Positions 1-9,306 are shown, counted from the stretch's first letter. The stretch is 64,000 bases of DNA from Tistrella mobilis (GCF_041468085.1 NZ_CP121017.1:620001-684000); one strand, 5' to 3'. Program-made: numbers and translations. The notes: generated by a model not told the origin, from the letters alone.

Positions 1-1347
1 CAGCCGGTTCAGATCCTGGTGATGGTGGAAGGGGTTGCCGCCCGCCCACCAGACCAGCCGGATATCGGGGGCGGTGATCCGGCGGCCGTCGTGATGGATG
101 GTGGCGCCGGGGGCGAGCAGGATGTCGGCGAAGCGCGAGACCGGCACCTCCATGCCCTGAGGGTTGGGCAGCGCCCCGATCAGCCCGGGGCGACGGCCGG
201 TCTGGGGCAGGCCGAAGCCGCCGCCGGCGCCATAGCCGATGCCGACGCCACCGCCGGGCAGGCCGATCTGGCCCAGGGCTGCCGCCAGGGCATGGGCGGC
301 CCAGACCGCCATCTCGCCGTTCTGGTGGCGCTGAACGCCCCAGGCCATGGCGATCAGCGCCCGGCGGCCCGCGAGCCTTCTGGCAAGGGCGGTGATGGCG
401 GCATCCGGGATGCCGGTGATGCCGGCGGCCCAGGCCGGGGTTTTGGGCGCAGTGCCGTCGCGGCCCAGGATATGGGCTTCCAGCACCGGCCAGCCATGGG
501 TGAGGCGGTCGAGCGCCGGGCGATCGATCAGCCCGTCGGTGATCAGCGCATGGAGCAGGGCCAGGATCAGCGCCACATCGGTACCGGGGCGGATCCGGAC
601 CCAGTCGGCACGGCCGGCCGCGGCGGCATCATCGGCGATCGGCGCCACGGTCACCATGTCGAGCCCGCGATCGAGCGCGCGGGCGAGTGCCGCGCCCACC
701 CGATGGCCCGGGATGCCGCCCCAGTCGAGCTGGGTGTTGCGCAGCGGGATGCCGCCGAAGCTGACCAGAATGTCGGTCGCGGTCGCGATCTCGTCCCAAT
801 CGGGGGCGGCGGCACCGGCGGCGGCGAAATCCAGCCCCAGAACATGCGGGATCATCCGCTCTGCCGCGCCGTGGGAATAGGTGCCGACCCCCATGGTGAA
901 GCCGCCGGCGGCGGCCAGCAGCCGGTGCAGCTGGGCCCGGGCACGGTGGAACCAGCCGGCGGAGCCCCAGCCATAGCTGCCGCCATAGATGGCGGTGGGC
1001 CCGTGATCGCGATGGATGCGGGCGAGTTCCGCAGCCGCCAGATCCAGCGCCTCGTCCCAGGGCAGTTCCACGAAGGGCGCCGCGCCGCGCCCACTCCCTT
1101 CCGGATCGCGGCCCGCTTCCACCGCCGCAAGCCAGGTGCTGCGGGCGGCGGGGCGGCGGATGCGCAGCCGGTGATCGACCTCTGCCAGCGCCAGGCCGAG
1201 CGGCGTCGGCGCCGGATCCGCGGGATCGGGCGCAAGCTGCGGCCGGCCGGCCGCGTCCAGGCCGGCCTGATAGGGCCCGTAATGGGTCATCAGCCAGCGG
1301 GTCGGGTGTGCACCGGCGGGGTCCGGTTCGATGGAACGATCACTCAT
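1..1347 (-). CDS. bisC: BisC-type molybdopterin S/N-oxide reductase, C-terminus cut off by window edge
   Basis: DMSO reductase family enzyme that would reduce biotin sulfoxide, methionine sulfoxide or a related S/N-oxide at a molybdenum bis-MGD centre. The 449 visible codons start at an ATG preceded by GAGGGG and stay open to the left edge. About 300 C-terminal residues of the usual 750-780 are missing. Seen directly: MTHYGPY near residue 20, WDEALDLAA near 97, GGSYGWGSAGWFHRA near 122, and GTYSHGAA, where Ser158 matches the serine Mo ligand of DMSO/TMAO/biotin sulfoxide reductases. WWAGGNPFHHHQDLNRL at the edge also matches BisC. No Tat signal peptide is present, so a cytoplasmic BisC-like enzyme is more likely than periplasmic TorA or DorA. 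The exact substrate is not determined by sequence. Confidence 0.85.
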   Translation of the reverse strand, partial: MSDRSIEPDPAGAHPTRWLMTHYGPYQAGLDAAGRPQLAPDPADPAPTPLGLALAEVDHRLRIRRPAARSTWLAAVEAGRDPEGSGRGAAPFVELPWDEALDLAAAELARIHRDHGPTAIYGGSYGWGSAGWFHRARAQLHRLLAAAGGFTMGVGTYSHGAAERMIPHVLGLDFAAAGAAAPDWDEIATATDILVSFGGIPLRNTQLDWGGIPGHRVGAALARALDRGLDMVTVAPIADDAAAAGRADWVRIRPGTDVALILALLHALITDGLIDRPALDRLTHGWPVLEAHILGRDGTAPKTPAWAAGITGIPDAAITALARRLAGRRALIAMAWGVQRHQNGEMAVWAAHALAAALGQIGLPGGGVGIGYGAGGGFGLPQTGRRPGLIGALPNPQGMEVPVSRFADILLAPGATIHHDGRRITAPDIRLVWWAGGNPFHHHQDLNRL

Positions 1348-1589
1348 CCCCTCAGACTAGCTGCGGCTGCGGTCTGCTGGAAGCCTCCAGCTTTTCCCCC
1401 GTTCTGGTGGAGAAGTCTGTGGACAACGAGTCCAAACCCCTGACTCCATCCGAGTCGTTCAGGGGCTGCCTAAGAATCGGGCAGGTTGTGCCGGCTGTGG
1501 ATCGGGCCGCCCGCCCGCGGTGCACAACATGCTGTTGCATCGCGATGAAGCGCTGATGAGGCCCGGCGCCGTGGGCTGTGGTACCGGGA

Positions 1590-1634
1590 CAAAAAGAAAG
1601 CCCCGCTAGGCACGCGAACGCGCCGGGCGGGGCT
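1590..1634 (-). terminator. Rho-independent terminator on the minus strand
   Basis: The arms AGCCCCGC (1627-1634 read on the minus strand) and GCGGGGCT (1599-1606) form an 8-bp stem. On the minus strand this is followed by TTCTTTTT (1591-1598). It lies about 260 bp downstream of the minus-strand tRNA-Thr gene, the only visible transcript it could end. Confidence 0.75.
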
Positions 1635-1736
1635 CAAGTCAAGCATCAGCACCAATCGGGTAGGGTCCATCCGGGCACGGGCGCCAGAATGGACGGGATG
1701 CCGGGGAGTGGGAGCTGCCGCCGGCATCACGGCTAC

Positions 1737-1781
1737 GACGGGCACTATAGGAAACGACGGGCACACGCGAAGTGACGGGCA
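1737..1781. repeat. Three spaced copies of GACGGGCA
   Basis: The octamer occurs at 1737-1744, 1756-1763 and 1774-1781, with starts 19 and 18 bp apart. Function is unknown. It lies between tRNA-Thr and its terminator, so it would be transcribed as trailer RNA, or it may be chance. Confidence 0.4.
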
Positions 1782-1893
1782 TCACAGCTGAAGTGACGTT
1801 CCCGAAAAGGCTGTGTAAAGCCGGTAACCGAAGCGTTGGGGAGGTGGTCGCGGCGTGCGCCGGGCAGGGCATCTGACCGGGGGCGGGCCGCGC

Positions 1894-1969
1894 TGGTGCC
1901 GGATGGGGGACTTGAACCCACAACCTTCCGCTTACAAGGCGGGTGCTCTGCCAATTGAGCTAATCCGGC
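1894..1969 (-). tRNA. tRNA-Thr (anticodon TGT)
   Basis: On the minus strand the acceptor arms GCCGGAT and ATCCGGC pair fully, the D arm reads GCTC...GAGC, the anticodon loop is CTTGTAA (TGT), and the T loop is TTCAAGT. CCA is encoded at 1894-1896. The outer pair of the anticodon stem (C27/A43) and one T-stem pair look mismatched by eye. The fold is otherwise canonical, and the anticodon decodes ACA and other ACN codons. Confidence 0.92.
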
Positions 1970-2091
1970 AGCCGGCGCCGCATCGGGCCCGGGGCGCGTC
2001 CCGGCCGGAGCCGGGTACAGCCTGTGCGCGACGGCACCCGCACTACATACCGCGTGACGGTGACCGGGACAAGGCTACGAAGGTCGGAAAG

Positions 2092-2107
2092 ATGAACGGG
2101 CGTTCAT
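2092..2107. promoter_or_regulatory. Palindrome upstream of the Do protease gene, possible operator
   Basis: Perfect 7-bp arms ATGAACG and CGTTCAT around a 2-bp centre, 130 bp before the protease start. It lies in the only gap where the promoter of the protease and two-component operon can be. No known regulator is assigned; this is a candidate operator by symmetry alone. Confidence 0.35.
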
Positions 2108-2236
2108 GTTCCTGACACCCGGCGGTGAGGGCGCGGCTGCTTGAATGATCCTCGACGACGCAGCCGAAACGCCTCCTTCTCCCCTCCGTTCTTCCCCCCA
2201 GGGGGGCCGGCTGTCCTGACCCGAGGATCTGACGCC

Positions 2237-3793
2237 ATGACCGAACAGCTTCCCCAGCCGGCCGCGATCCGCCCCCGCGACTTCGCAGCCCGCCGCCACA
2301 CCAACCGTCTGCGCCGCTATGGCGCCGGGCTGATGGCCGGCGTGGCACTTGCCCTGCCGCTGGCCGCCGTCGGCGGCACGGTGGTTGCGCCGACCCCCGC
2401 CAGCGCCGCCTCGCTGCCCGAAAGCTTCGCTCCGCTGGCCGAGAAGGTGATGCCGGCGGTGGTCAACATCTCCACCACCCAGGAAATCCAGCAGCCGAGC
2501 GGGCCCGAGCAGATGCTGCCCTTCGACCTGCCCGAGAACTCCCCCTTCCGCCGCTTCTTCGAGCCCTTCATGCAGGGCCAGCAGCCGACCCACCCCCAGG
2601 TCGTCAATGCGCTGGGATCGGGCTTCATCATCGATCCCTCGGGCTATGTCGTGACCAACAACCACGTCATCGACGGTGCCACCGAGATCAAGGTCACGCT
2701 GGAGGACAAGAGCCAGTACACCGCCACGCTGGTGGGCCGCGACCCGCTGACCGACCTTGCCCTGCTGAAGATCGAGGCCGGCCACGACCTGCCGGCGGTT
2801 CAGTTCGGCGACAGCGACGCCGCCCGCGTGGGCGACTGGGTGCTGGCGGTCGGCAATCCGTTCGGCCTGGGTGGCACGGTGACCGCGGGCATCGTCTCTG
2901 CCCGCAACCGCGACATCAATGCCGGCCCCTATGACGACTTCCTGCAGATCGATGCCGCGATCAATCGCGGCAACAGCGGCGGCCCGGTCTTCGACGAAAG
3001 CGGCAGGGTGATCGGCATCAACACCGCCATTTACAGCCCGAATGGCGGGTCGGTGGGCATCGGCTTCTCGATCCCGGCCAATATCGCGACCAAGGTGATT
3101 GCACAGCTGAAGGAAAGCGGCAGCATCTCCCGCGGTTGGCTGGGCGTGGAAATCCAGCCGCTGACGCCCGAGATCGCCGAGGCGCTGGGCATGGACAAGC
3201 CGGAAGGCGCCCTGATCGCCCGGGTGCTGCCCGGCAGCCCGGCGGGCGATGCCGGGCTGGAACGCGGGGATGTGGTGGTGCAGATCGACGGCCAGCCGGT
3301 GAAGGATGCCCGTGACCTGACCCGCAAGGTGGGCGATCTGCAGCCGGGCGACCGGGTCGGCCTGACCGTCCGCCGCCAGGGCGACCAGAAGGATATCCGC
3401 ATCCGTCTGGGCGAGCGCCCGCAGGATCTGGCGGCCAACCAGCAGGGCGATCATGCCGATCCGGGCGCCGGTGTCGCGGTGGATGCGCTGGGCGTGCGCC
3501 TGGCCCCGATCGATGACGGGCTGCGCCAGCGGCTGGGCATCGACGACGGCGTCAAGGGTGTGGCGGTGGTCGACATTCTGCCGCCCAAAGGCGACGACAA
3601 GCGGCCCCGCCCGGGTCCCGGCCCGGAACTGCGCCCCGGTGACGTGATCGAGCAGGTGGCGGGCACGGCGGTCGATCGCCCCTCTCAGGTGACGGCCCTG
3701 ATCGACGAGGCCCGTGCCCGCAAGCGCGACCACATCCTGCTGCTGGTCGCCCGCGGCAATGAGAGCCGCTTCGTCGCGGTCCAGATCAAGTGA
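2237..3793 (+). CDS. degP: Periplasmic Do/HtrA serine protease (DegP family)
   Basis: Envelope quality-control protease and chaperone that degrades misfolded periplasmic proteins. The protein has 518 residues from the ATG at 2237, which has GAGG upstream. A longer frame from 2141 lacks a ribosome site and would put 32 residues before the signal sequence. An Arg-rich stretch followed by a hydrophobic segment ending ASAA (about residues 25-56) is a signal peptide. The catalytic triad is visible: His143 (NNHVIDGA), Asp173 (DPLTDLALLKI) and Ser247 (RGNSGGPVF). Two PDZ domains follow (about 285-375 and 400-510); the second has a Pro/Arg-rich insert. It is followed by a hairpin and a two-component system, a layout that suggests envelope-stress control. 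This is an inference. Confidence 0.95.
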   Translation: MTEQLPQPAAIRPRDFAARRHTNRLRRYGAGLMAGVALALPLAAVGGTVVAPTPASAASLPESFAPLAEKVMPAVVNISTTQEIQQPSGPEQMLPFDLPENSPFRRFFEPFMQGQQPTHPQVVNALGSGFIIDPSGYVVTNNHVIDGATEIKVTLEDKSQYTATLVGRDPLTDLALLKIEAGHDLPAVQFGDSDAARVGDWVLAVGNPFGLGGTVTAGIVSARNRDINAGPYDDFLQIDAAINRGNSGGPVFDESGRVIGINTAIYSPNGGSVGIGFSIPANIATKVIAQLKESGSISRGWLGVEIQPLTPEIAEALGMDKPEGALIARVLPGSPAGDAGLERGDVVVQIDGQPVKDARDLTRKVGDLQPGDRVGLTVRRQGDQKDIRIRLGERPQDLAANQQGDHADPGAGVAVDALGVRLAPIDDGLRQRLGIDDGVKGVAVVDILPPKGDDKRPRPGPGPELRPGDVIEQVAGTAVDRPSQVTALIDEARARKRDHILLLVARGNESRFVAVQIK

Positions 3794-3931
3794 TCGCCAG
3801 CTGACCGGTTGACGTCGTCCGGGTCGCGCACCGGCCCGGCCGACGCCCCCCGGAGCGGCTGACCCTCCCTCCTGGTCGCTCCGGATCCTCGACCCGCAGG
3901 CAGCGCAGGGCAGATGCGATGCTTGCGGGCA

Positions 3932-3975
3932 GACGCGGGCGGGTGCCACCATCCCCGGGGGCACCCGCCCGCGTC
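3932..3975 (+). terminator. Strong hairpin after degP, probable terminator or attenuator
   Basis: A 16-bp perfect GC-rich stem (3932-3947 with 3960-3975) and a 12-nt loop. Only a short pyrimidine tail (GTCTTTCC) follows, so termination may be partial and let some transcription reach the response regulator 50 bp downstream. Confidence 0.55.
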
Positions 3976-4025
3976 GCGTCTTTCCACAACCCGCTCCTGC
4001 CCACCGCTTCAGGACATGCCGGCCG

Positions 4026-4748
4026 ATGAAGATCCTGATCATCGAGGATGACGACCGTACCGCCCAGCAGGCGACGCGCGCGCTCACCGAGGCGGGACAT
4101 GTGGTCGATCGGGCGCCCGACGGGCGCGAGGGGCTGTTTCTCGCCACCGGCGGCGGCTATGACGTCATCGTGCTCGACCGGATGCTGCCGGGGCTGGACG
4201 GGCTGGCGGTGCTGGGGGCGCTGCGCGGCGCCGGACAGGGCGTCCCGGTGCTGATCCTCTCGGCCCTTGCCCATGTCGATGAACGGGTGCGGGGGCTGAA
4301 GGCCGGCGGCGACGACTATCTCTCCAAACCCTTCGCCGCGGTCGAACTTGTCGCCCGGGTCGAGGCGCTGGGCCGCCGCCCGGTGCAGGCCACGGCCACC
4401 GACCGGCTGGTGGTGGCGGATCTGGAGGTCGATCTGCGCACGAGGCGGGTGACCCGCGCCGGCCGCGCCATCGACCTCAGGCCGCAGGAATACCGGCTGC
4501 TCGAATTCCTGATGCGCCATGAAGGCCAGGTGGTGACCCGGGCCATGCTGTATGAAGGGGTCTGGGACTTCCATTTCGAGCCGCAGACCAATGTGGTCGA
4601 GGTGCATGTCAGCCGGCTGCGTCAGAAGATCGACCGGGGCTTCGGCCGGCCGCTGATCCGCACCCATCGCGGCGGCGGCTATTCGCTGGGGATGGAGGAC
4701 ATCGCCCAGGGGGGCAGTGCCGGCGCCGGAGACGACGATGACCGCTGA
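4026..4748 (+). CDS. OmpR/PhoB-family response regulator
   Basis: A 240-residue two-component DNA-binding regulator. The receiver domain (1-115) has the acidic pair Asp8/Asp9, phosphoacceptor Asp51 (VIVLDRMLPGLDG), Ser79 and Lys101 (DYLSKPF). The winged-helix output domain (about 130-228) carries the family pattern LRPQEYRLLEFL and HVSRLRQKID. Its 3' end overlaps the start of the histidine kinase, so the two are translationally coupled partners. Target genes are unknown. The adjacent degP homologue is a plausible target, by neighbourhood only. Confidence 0.93.
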   Translation: MKILIIEDDDRTAQQATRALTEAGHVVDRAPDGREGLFLATGGGYDVIVLDRMLPGLDGLAVLGALRGAGQGVPVLILSALAHVDERVRGLKAGGDDYLSKPFAAVELVARVEALGRRPVQATATDRLVVADLEVDLRTRRVTRAGRAIDLRPQEYRLLEFLMRHEGQVVTRAMLYEGVWDFHFEPQTNVVEVHVSRLRQKIDRGFGRPLIRTHRGGGYSLGMEDIAQGGSAGAGDDDDR

Positions 4749-6246
4749 TGCGGCCGGGCTGTTCCGGCATCTGCGCCGCACCTCCGCTGCCCGGATCGTC
4801 GCCATGTATCTGGCGGTTTTCGTGGCCTCGACCGGCCTGGTGCTGGGGGCGGTGACCTGGGCGGCGCTGACCCTGATCGACCAGCAGATCGACCAGACGC
4901 TGGATGCCGAGGTCCGCGGCCTGGCCGAACAGTACCGGATCGAAGGGCTGGGCCGGCTGATCGAGGTGGTGCGCGCCCGCTCCGGCGCGCCGCGCGGCCG
5001 GCCCGGGCCCAATCCGGGGGCCACACCCGGCATGGGGCTGGGCGGCATCTATCTGCTGGCGGCACCCGACGGTGTGCCCATCGAGGGCACGCTGGATGCC
5101 TGGCCGCGGACGGCGGAGGTGACGGCGGATGGTGCCATCGATGCCGAACTGGCCGATGGCCGCACGGCCCGGGTCCGGGTCTATCAGCTGGCGGGCGGTT
5201 TCCGGCTGCTGGTCGGCCGGGATCTGGCCGAGCGCGCCCGGTTCCGCGAGCTGGTGACCGAGGCCTCGGCCTGGTCGATGGGGCTGGTGCTGCTGCTGGG
5301 CCTATACGGCGGCTGGATCCTCGCCCGGCGATCGCTGGCCCGGGTGGATGCCATGGCCCAGGCCGCCCGCCGGATCATGGCCGGCGACATGGAAAAACGG
5401 CTGCCGGTGGCCGGCAGCGGAGACGAATACGACCGCCTGGCGGATGCCGTGAATGCAATGCTCGACGAGATCGCCCGGCTGATGACCGCAAGCCGGCTCG
5501 CCTCGGACGCCATGGCCCACGACCTGCGCGGGCCGCTGGCCCGGGCGCGGGTGTCGGCGGAAGAGGCGGCGGCCGCCATCGGACACGGCGACGGCGAGGC
5601 GGCGCGCGCGGGGCTCGACGAGGCGGTGGCTGAAATCGACCGGGTGATCCAGACCTTCGAGGCGCTGACCACCATCGCCCGGGCCGAAAGCGGTGCCGGC
5701 CGCACCGCCTGGGCGCTGGTGGATCTGACCGCCCTGGTGGCGGAACTGGCCGAGATCTACGAACTGCCGTTCGAGGACGAGGGCCGCCCGGTCACGAGCG
5801 TGCTCGACCCCGACATCACGCGGCCGGGCGACCGGGCGCTGCTGCAGCGCGCGGTGGCCAATCTGCTTGAGAACAGCCTGAAACACGGCGCCGGGCCGGT
5901 GGCGATCCGGCTCGCCGCCGAGGCGAACGGGGCCTGGATCGTGATCAGGGTCGAGGATCGCGGGGCGGGGGTTCCGGTGGCGGAACGCGCGCGGGTGGTG
6001 GAGCGCTATGCCCGGCTCGATCCGGCCCGCAGCCGGCCCGGAAGCGGGCTGGGGCTTGCACTTGCCGATGCCGTGGCCCGGCTGCACGGCGGCCGGCTGG
6101 TGCTGGCCGATACGGCACCCGGCGAGCCCATGCCCGGGCTCGCCGTGGAGTTGAGGCTGCCGCGAGACGGTGCTGCGCCCCGGGCTCTGGATCAGGCCTC
6201 CGAACCGCCCCTCTCTGCGCCGCTCCGGCCCGGGCCCAGCGCATAA
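4738..6246 (+). CDS. Membrane histidine kinase with HAMP domain
   Basis: Sensor kinase for the response regulator it overlaps by 11 bp. I chose the ATG at 4738 because GGAG lies 7 bp upstream; an in-frame GTG at 4717 is less well placed. The protein has 502 residues: TM1 about 18-45, a periplasmic sensor region about 47-172 with a Gly/Pro-rich stretch, TM2 about 175-197, HAMP about 198-250, and phosphoacceptor His261 (SDAMAHDLRGPLARA). The ATPase domain has N box NLLENSLKHG (Asn375-), G1 VEDRGAGVP and G2 GSGLGLALADAV. The periplasmic input is consistent with envelope sensing. The 3' end overlaps the convergent rlmB gene by 55 bp. Confidence 0.93.
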   Translation: MTADAAGLFRHLRRTSAARIVAMYLAVFVASTGLVLGAVTWAALTLIDQQIDQTLDAEVRGLAEQYRIEGLGRLIEVVRARSGAPRGRPGPNPGATPGMGLGGIYLLAAPDGVPIEGTLDAWPRTAEVTADGAIDAELADGRTARVRVYQLAGGFRLLVGRDLAERARFRELVTEASAWSMGLVLLLGLYGGWILARRSLARVDAMAQAARRIMAGDMEKRLPVAGSGDEYDRLADAVNAMLDEIARLMTASRLASDAMAHDLRGPLARARVSAEEAAAAIGHGDGEAARAGLDEAVAEIDRVIQTFEALTTIARAESGAGRTAWALVDLTALVAELAEIYELPFEDEGRPVTSVLDPDITRPGDRALLQRAVANLLENSLKHGAGPVAIRLAAEANGAWIVIRVEDRGAGVPVAERARVVERYARLDPARSRPGSGLGLALADAVARLHGGRLVLADTAPGEPMPGLAVELRLPRDGAAPRALDQASEPPLSAPLRPGPSA

Positions 6247-7061
6247 AGGGCGACGGCGGTCGCCGTGGCGACGTTCAGGCTTTCCACCCGGTCCGAGATC
6301 GGCAGGCGCAGCAGCAGGTCGCAGGTCTCGCGGGTGAGCCGGCGCAGCCCCGGGCCCTCTGCACCCATGACCAGGACCAGGCGGTCGGGCAGGCCGGCGG
6401 CGCGGACATCCTGCGTCGCATGGCCGTCGAGGCCCACACACCACCAGCCCAGCCGCTTCAGCTCGTCGAGTGCGCGGGCGAGGTTGCCGATCTGAACCAG
6501 CGGCACGAGTTCGAGCGTGCCCGAAGCGGCCTTGGCGAGCACGGCGCTTTCCGGAGCCGCCCGCCGTTCGGTCGTGATCACCGCGGCGGCGCCGAAGGCG
6601 GCGGCGGCGCGCAGGATCGCGCCCACATTATGCGGGTCGGTCACCTGGTCCAGCACCACGATCAGGGCCGGGCCTTCCGGCACGGCGGCCAGGGTGGCTT
6701 CAAGGTCCCGCTCGGGCAGGGGGGCGAGCTGAAGCGCGATGCCCTGATGCACGGCATCCTCGCCGAACCGCCGGTCGATCTCGGCGCGGGCGACGGTCTC
6801 GATCTGCAGGTTGCGCTTGCGGGCGAGGGCGGAGAGTTTCGGATCGCTCGCCGCCTCGGAGCGTTCGGCGACCAGCAGCCGGTGCAGGCTGCGCGCCGGA
6901 TTGGCGAGCGCCGCCTCGACCGGGTGGCGGCCATAGAACCAGAGCCCGCCGCCGGTGTCGCGGCCGCCCTGGTCGCCCCGTCCCCGGCTGCGGCCGGCCC
7001 GTGCCTGATCACGATGTGCTGAATCACGATTTGACGGTCGACGGCGATCTTGGTTTGACAT
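6192..7061 (-). CDS. rlmB: TrmH/SpoU-family rRNA 2'-O-methyltransferase (RlmB type)
   Basis: SPOUT-fold enzyme expected to methylate the 2'-OH of a guanosine in 23S rRNA using S-adenosylmethionine. It has 289 residues: a basic disordered N-terminal tail (1-35), a substrate-binding domain starting LWFYGRHPVEAAL, then the three SpoU motifs: LDQVTDPHNVGAILRAA (about 150), LVLVMGAEGPGLRR (about 228) and LPISDRVESLNVATATAVAL (about 252). RlmB is the best family fit, but other TrmH paralogues cannot be excluded. It converges on the kinase gene and overlaps its last 55 bp. Position just upstream of tRNA-Tyr on the opposite strand is common in alphaproteobacteria. Confidence 0.9.
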   Translation of the reverse strand: MSNQDRRRPSNRDSAHRDQARAGRSRGRGDQGGRDTGGGLWFYGRHPVEAALANPARSLHRLLVAERSEAASDPKLSALARKRNLQIETVARAEIDRRFGEDAVHQGIALQLAPLPERDLEATLAAVPEGPALIVVLDQVTDPHNVGAILRAAAAFGAAAVITTERRAAPESAVLAKAASGTLELVPLVQIGNLARALDELKRLGWWCVGLDGHATQDVRAAGLPDRLVLVMGAEGPGLRRLTRETCDLLLRLPISDRVESLNVATATAVALYALGPGRSGAERGGSEA

Positions 7062-7224
7062 CGGTCCTCGGTTTCGTTACGAACGCGCTACACCGCGTTC
7101 GACGCGGCCGGTTCCGGCCTCTTCATGGGGCAGGGAACAAGGCTTCGTCAAGCGGACCCGTACCCAGGTACCGGTTCGCAATCGTGGGACAAGGTCTTCG
7201 AATGCGTGCCCAGCAACATTCTCG

Positions 7225-7252
7225 TTGACTTCTTCCCGCGAATTTCCATAGT
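7225..7252 (+). promoter_or_regulatory. Sigma-70-type promoter for the tRNA-Tyr, tRNA-Gly, tuf unit
   Basis: TTGACT at 7225-7230, a 16-bp spacer, and CATAGT at 7247-7252. The -10 ends 34 bp before the first base of tRNA-Tyr. The same -35 hexamer is used by the rpsM promoter in this window. Confidence 0.6.
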
Positions 7253-7286
7253 GCCGTCGCCAAGGCGCGGTGCAGGAAGCACCCAT

Positions 7287-7372
7287 GGAGGGGTGGCCGA
7301 GCGGTCAATGGCAGCAGACTGTAAATCTGCCGGGTTTTCCCTACGTTGGTTCAAATCCAACCCCCTCCACCA
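7287..7372 (+). tRNA. tRNA-Tyr (anticodon GTA)
   Basis: Class II tRNA with a long variable arm. Acceptor GGAGGGG pairs with CCCCTCC, the anticodon loop contains GTA (7321-7323), the T loop is TTCAAAT, and CCA is encoded at 7370-7372. It is first in a transcript with tRNA-Gly and tuf. Confidence 0.96.
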
Positions 7373-7453
7373 CTTTCCCTGCAGCGCAGCCTGGTCGCGG
7401 ATGCAGGCGTGACCGGCCTTCCTCACACGGGGGTGGCCTTCTGGTCGCGCGGG

Positions 7454-7528
<75 letters not shown>

Positions 7529-7618
7529 GATCCCGGAAATGCTACCCTCGCGGGCCCGAAATCTTTGGGCAGCCGCGTTTTCTCCGTCGGTACAGCTCTC
7601 TAGTCGGGTTTGAGCAGG

Positions 7619-8809
<1,191 letters not shown>

Positions 8810-8815
8810 CCTTCC

Positions 8816-8855
8816 TCCGAAGGCTGCCGGAACCCTGGTTCCGGCAGCCTTCGGA
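8816..8855 (+). terminator. First of two tandem hairpins after tuf copy 1
   Basis: A 17-bp perfect stem (8816-8832 with 8839-8855) and a 6-nt loop, starting 6 bp after the tuf stop codon. No T tract follows, so it may protect the 3' end or pause polymerase rather than terminate alone. Confidence 0.55.
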
Positions 8856-8863
8856 CCCGCTTT

Positions 8864-8909
8864 GCGGCCCCTGCCGGACCCCCGTCCGGCAGGGGCCGCG
8901 GCGTTTTCT
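8864..8909 (+). terminator. Rho-independent terminator after tuf copy 1
   Basis: A 16-bp perfect stem (8864-8879 with 8884-8899), a 4-nt loop, then GGCGTTTTCT. It is the second of two tandem hairpins and the likely end of the tRNA-Tyr/tRNA-Gly/tuf transcript. Confidence 0.8.
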
Positions 8910-8973
8910 CCGCGGTGCCGGGTGGTGCGGTGGAGGCTTCGCCAAGAACTGCGCGCAGGGCGTCGAAAGTGTC

Positions 8974-9002
8974 TCGACAAGTCGGACATGACGCGCTAGA
9001 AG
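8974..9002 (+). promoter_or_regulatory. Possible promoter for tRNA-Trp-secE-nusG
   Basis: TCGACA at 8974-8979, a 17-bp spacer, and TAGAAG at 8997-9002. It is about 150 bp before tRNA-Trp. The match is moderate and this is the best candidate in the 245-bp gap after the tuf terminator. Confidence 0.35.
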
Positions 9003-9154
9003 GATGGCCCGTCCGCACCTGCGGGCGACGGCGATCCTTGTCTGCCGAACCGGGCCTTCTGCGATACGCATCGTGTGAAAGCTTTGAGGAAGGTGGGCCG
9101 TGATCTTTGAAGGGCACGTCGCATCGGCCGGTCCGGTGTGTCGTGCGGCGGTGG

Positions 9155-9229
9155 AGGAGTGTAGCTCAATGGTAGAGCACCGGTCTCCAAAACCGGGGGC
9201 TGGGGGTTCGAGTCCCTCCACTCCTGCCA
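9155..9229 (+). tRNA. tRNA-Trp (anticodon CCA)
   Basis: Acceptor AGGAGTG pairs with CACTCCT, the anticodon stem CCGGT/ACCGG closes the loop CTCCAAA (CCA), the T loop is TTCGAGT, and the CCA end is encoded at 9227-9229. The placement immediately before secE is conserved in proteobacteria. Confidence 0.96.
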
Positions 9230-9306
9230 ACCTCTCCGCCGCGCGTTCGTGACCCCGACCCAGAGCCGCCCGGGCTGACCGGCGGCAGATCCGGAACAGA
9301 GTAGCC

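Larger units (their letters stand above)
1348..1893. other. Non-coding spacer between the bisC-like gene and tRNA-Thr
   Basis: About 545 bp without a credible gene; open frames here have no ribosome binding site or family resemblance. It contains a DnaA-box-like TGTGGACAA (1418-1426), a weaker TGTGGATCG (1496-1504), and a small hairpin (1437-1465, arms CCCCT+GACTC and GAGTC+AGGGG). It also holds a minus-strand terminator (1590-1634) and three spaced copies of GACGGGCA at 1737, 1756 and 1774. Confidence 0.6.

Noticed and set aside
19-1443. 474-residue plus-strand frame at the left edge
   Set aside because: The minus strand of the same stretch encodes a clear BisC-family enzyme with its molybdenum ligand; the plus frame is low-complexity Gly/Ala/Arg.
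7055-7083. Possible promoter TTGACA-17-TACGAA directed toward tRNA-Tyr
   Set aside because: The -35 overlaps the rlmB start codon on the other strand and the -10 is poor; the TTGACT/CATAGT pair at 7225-7252 is better placed.
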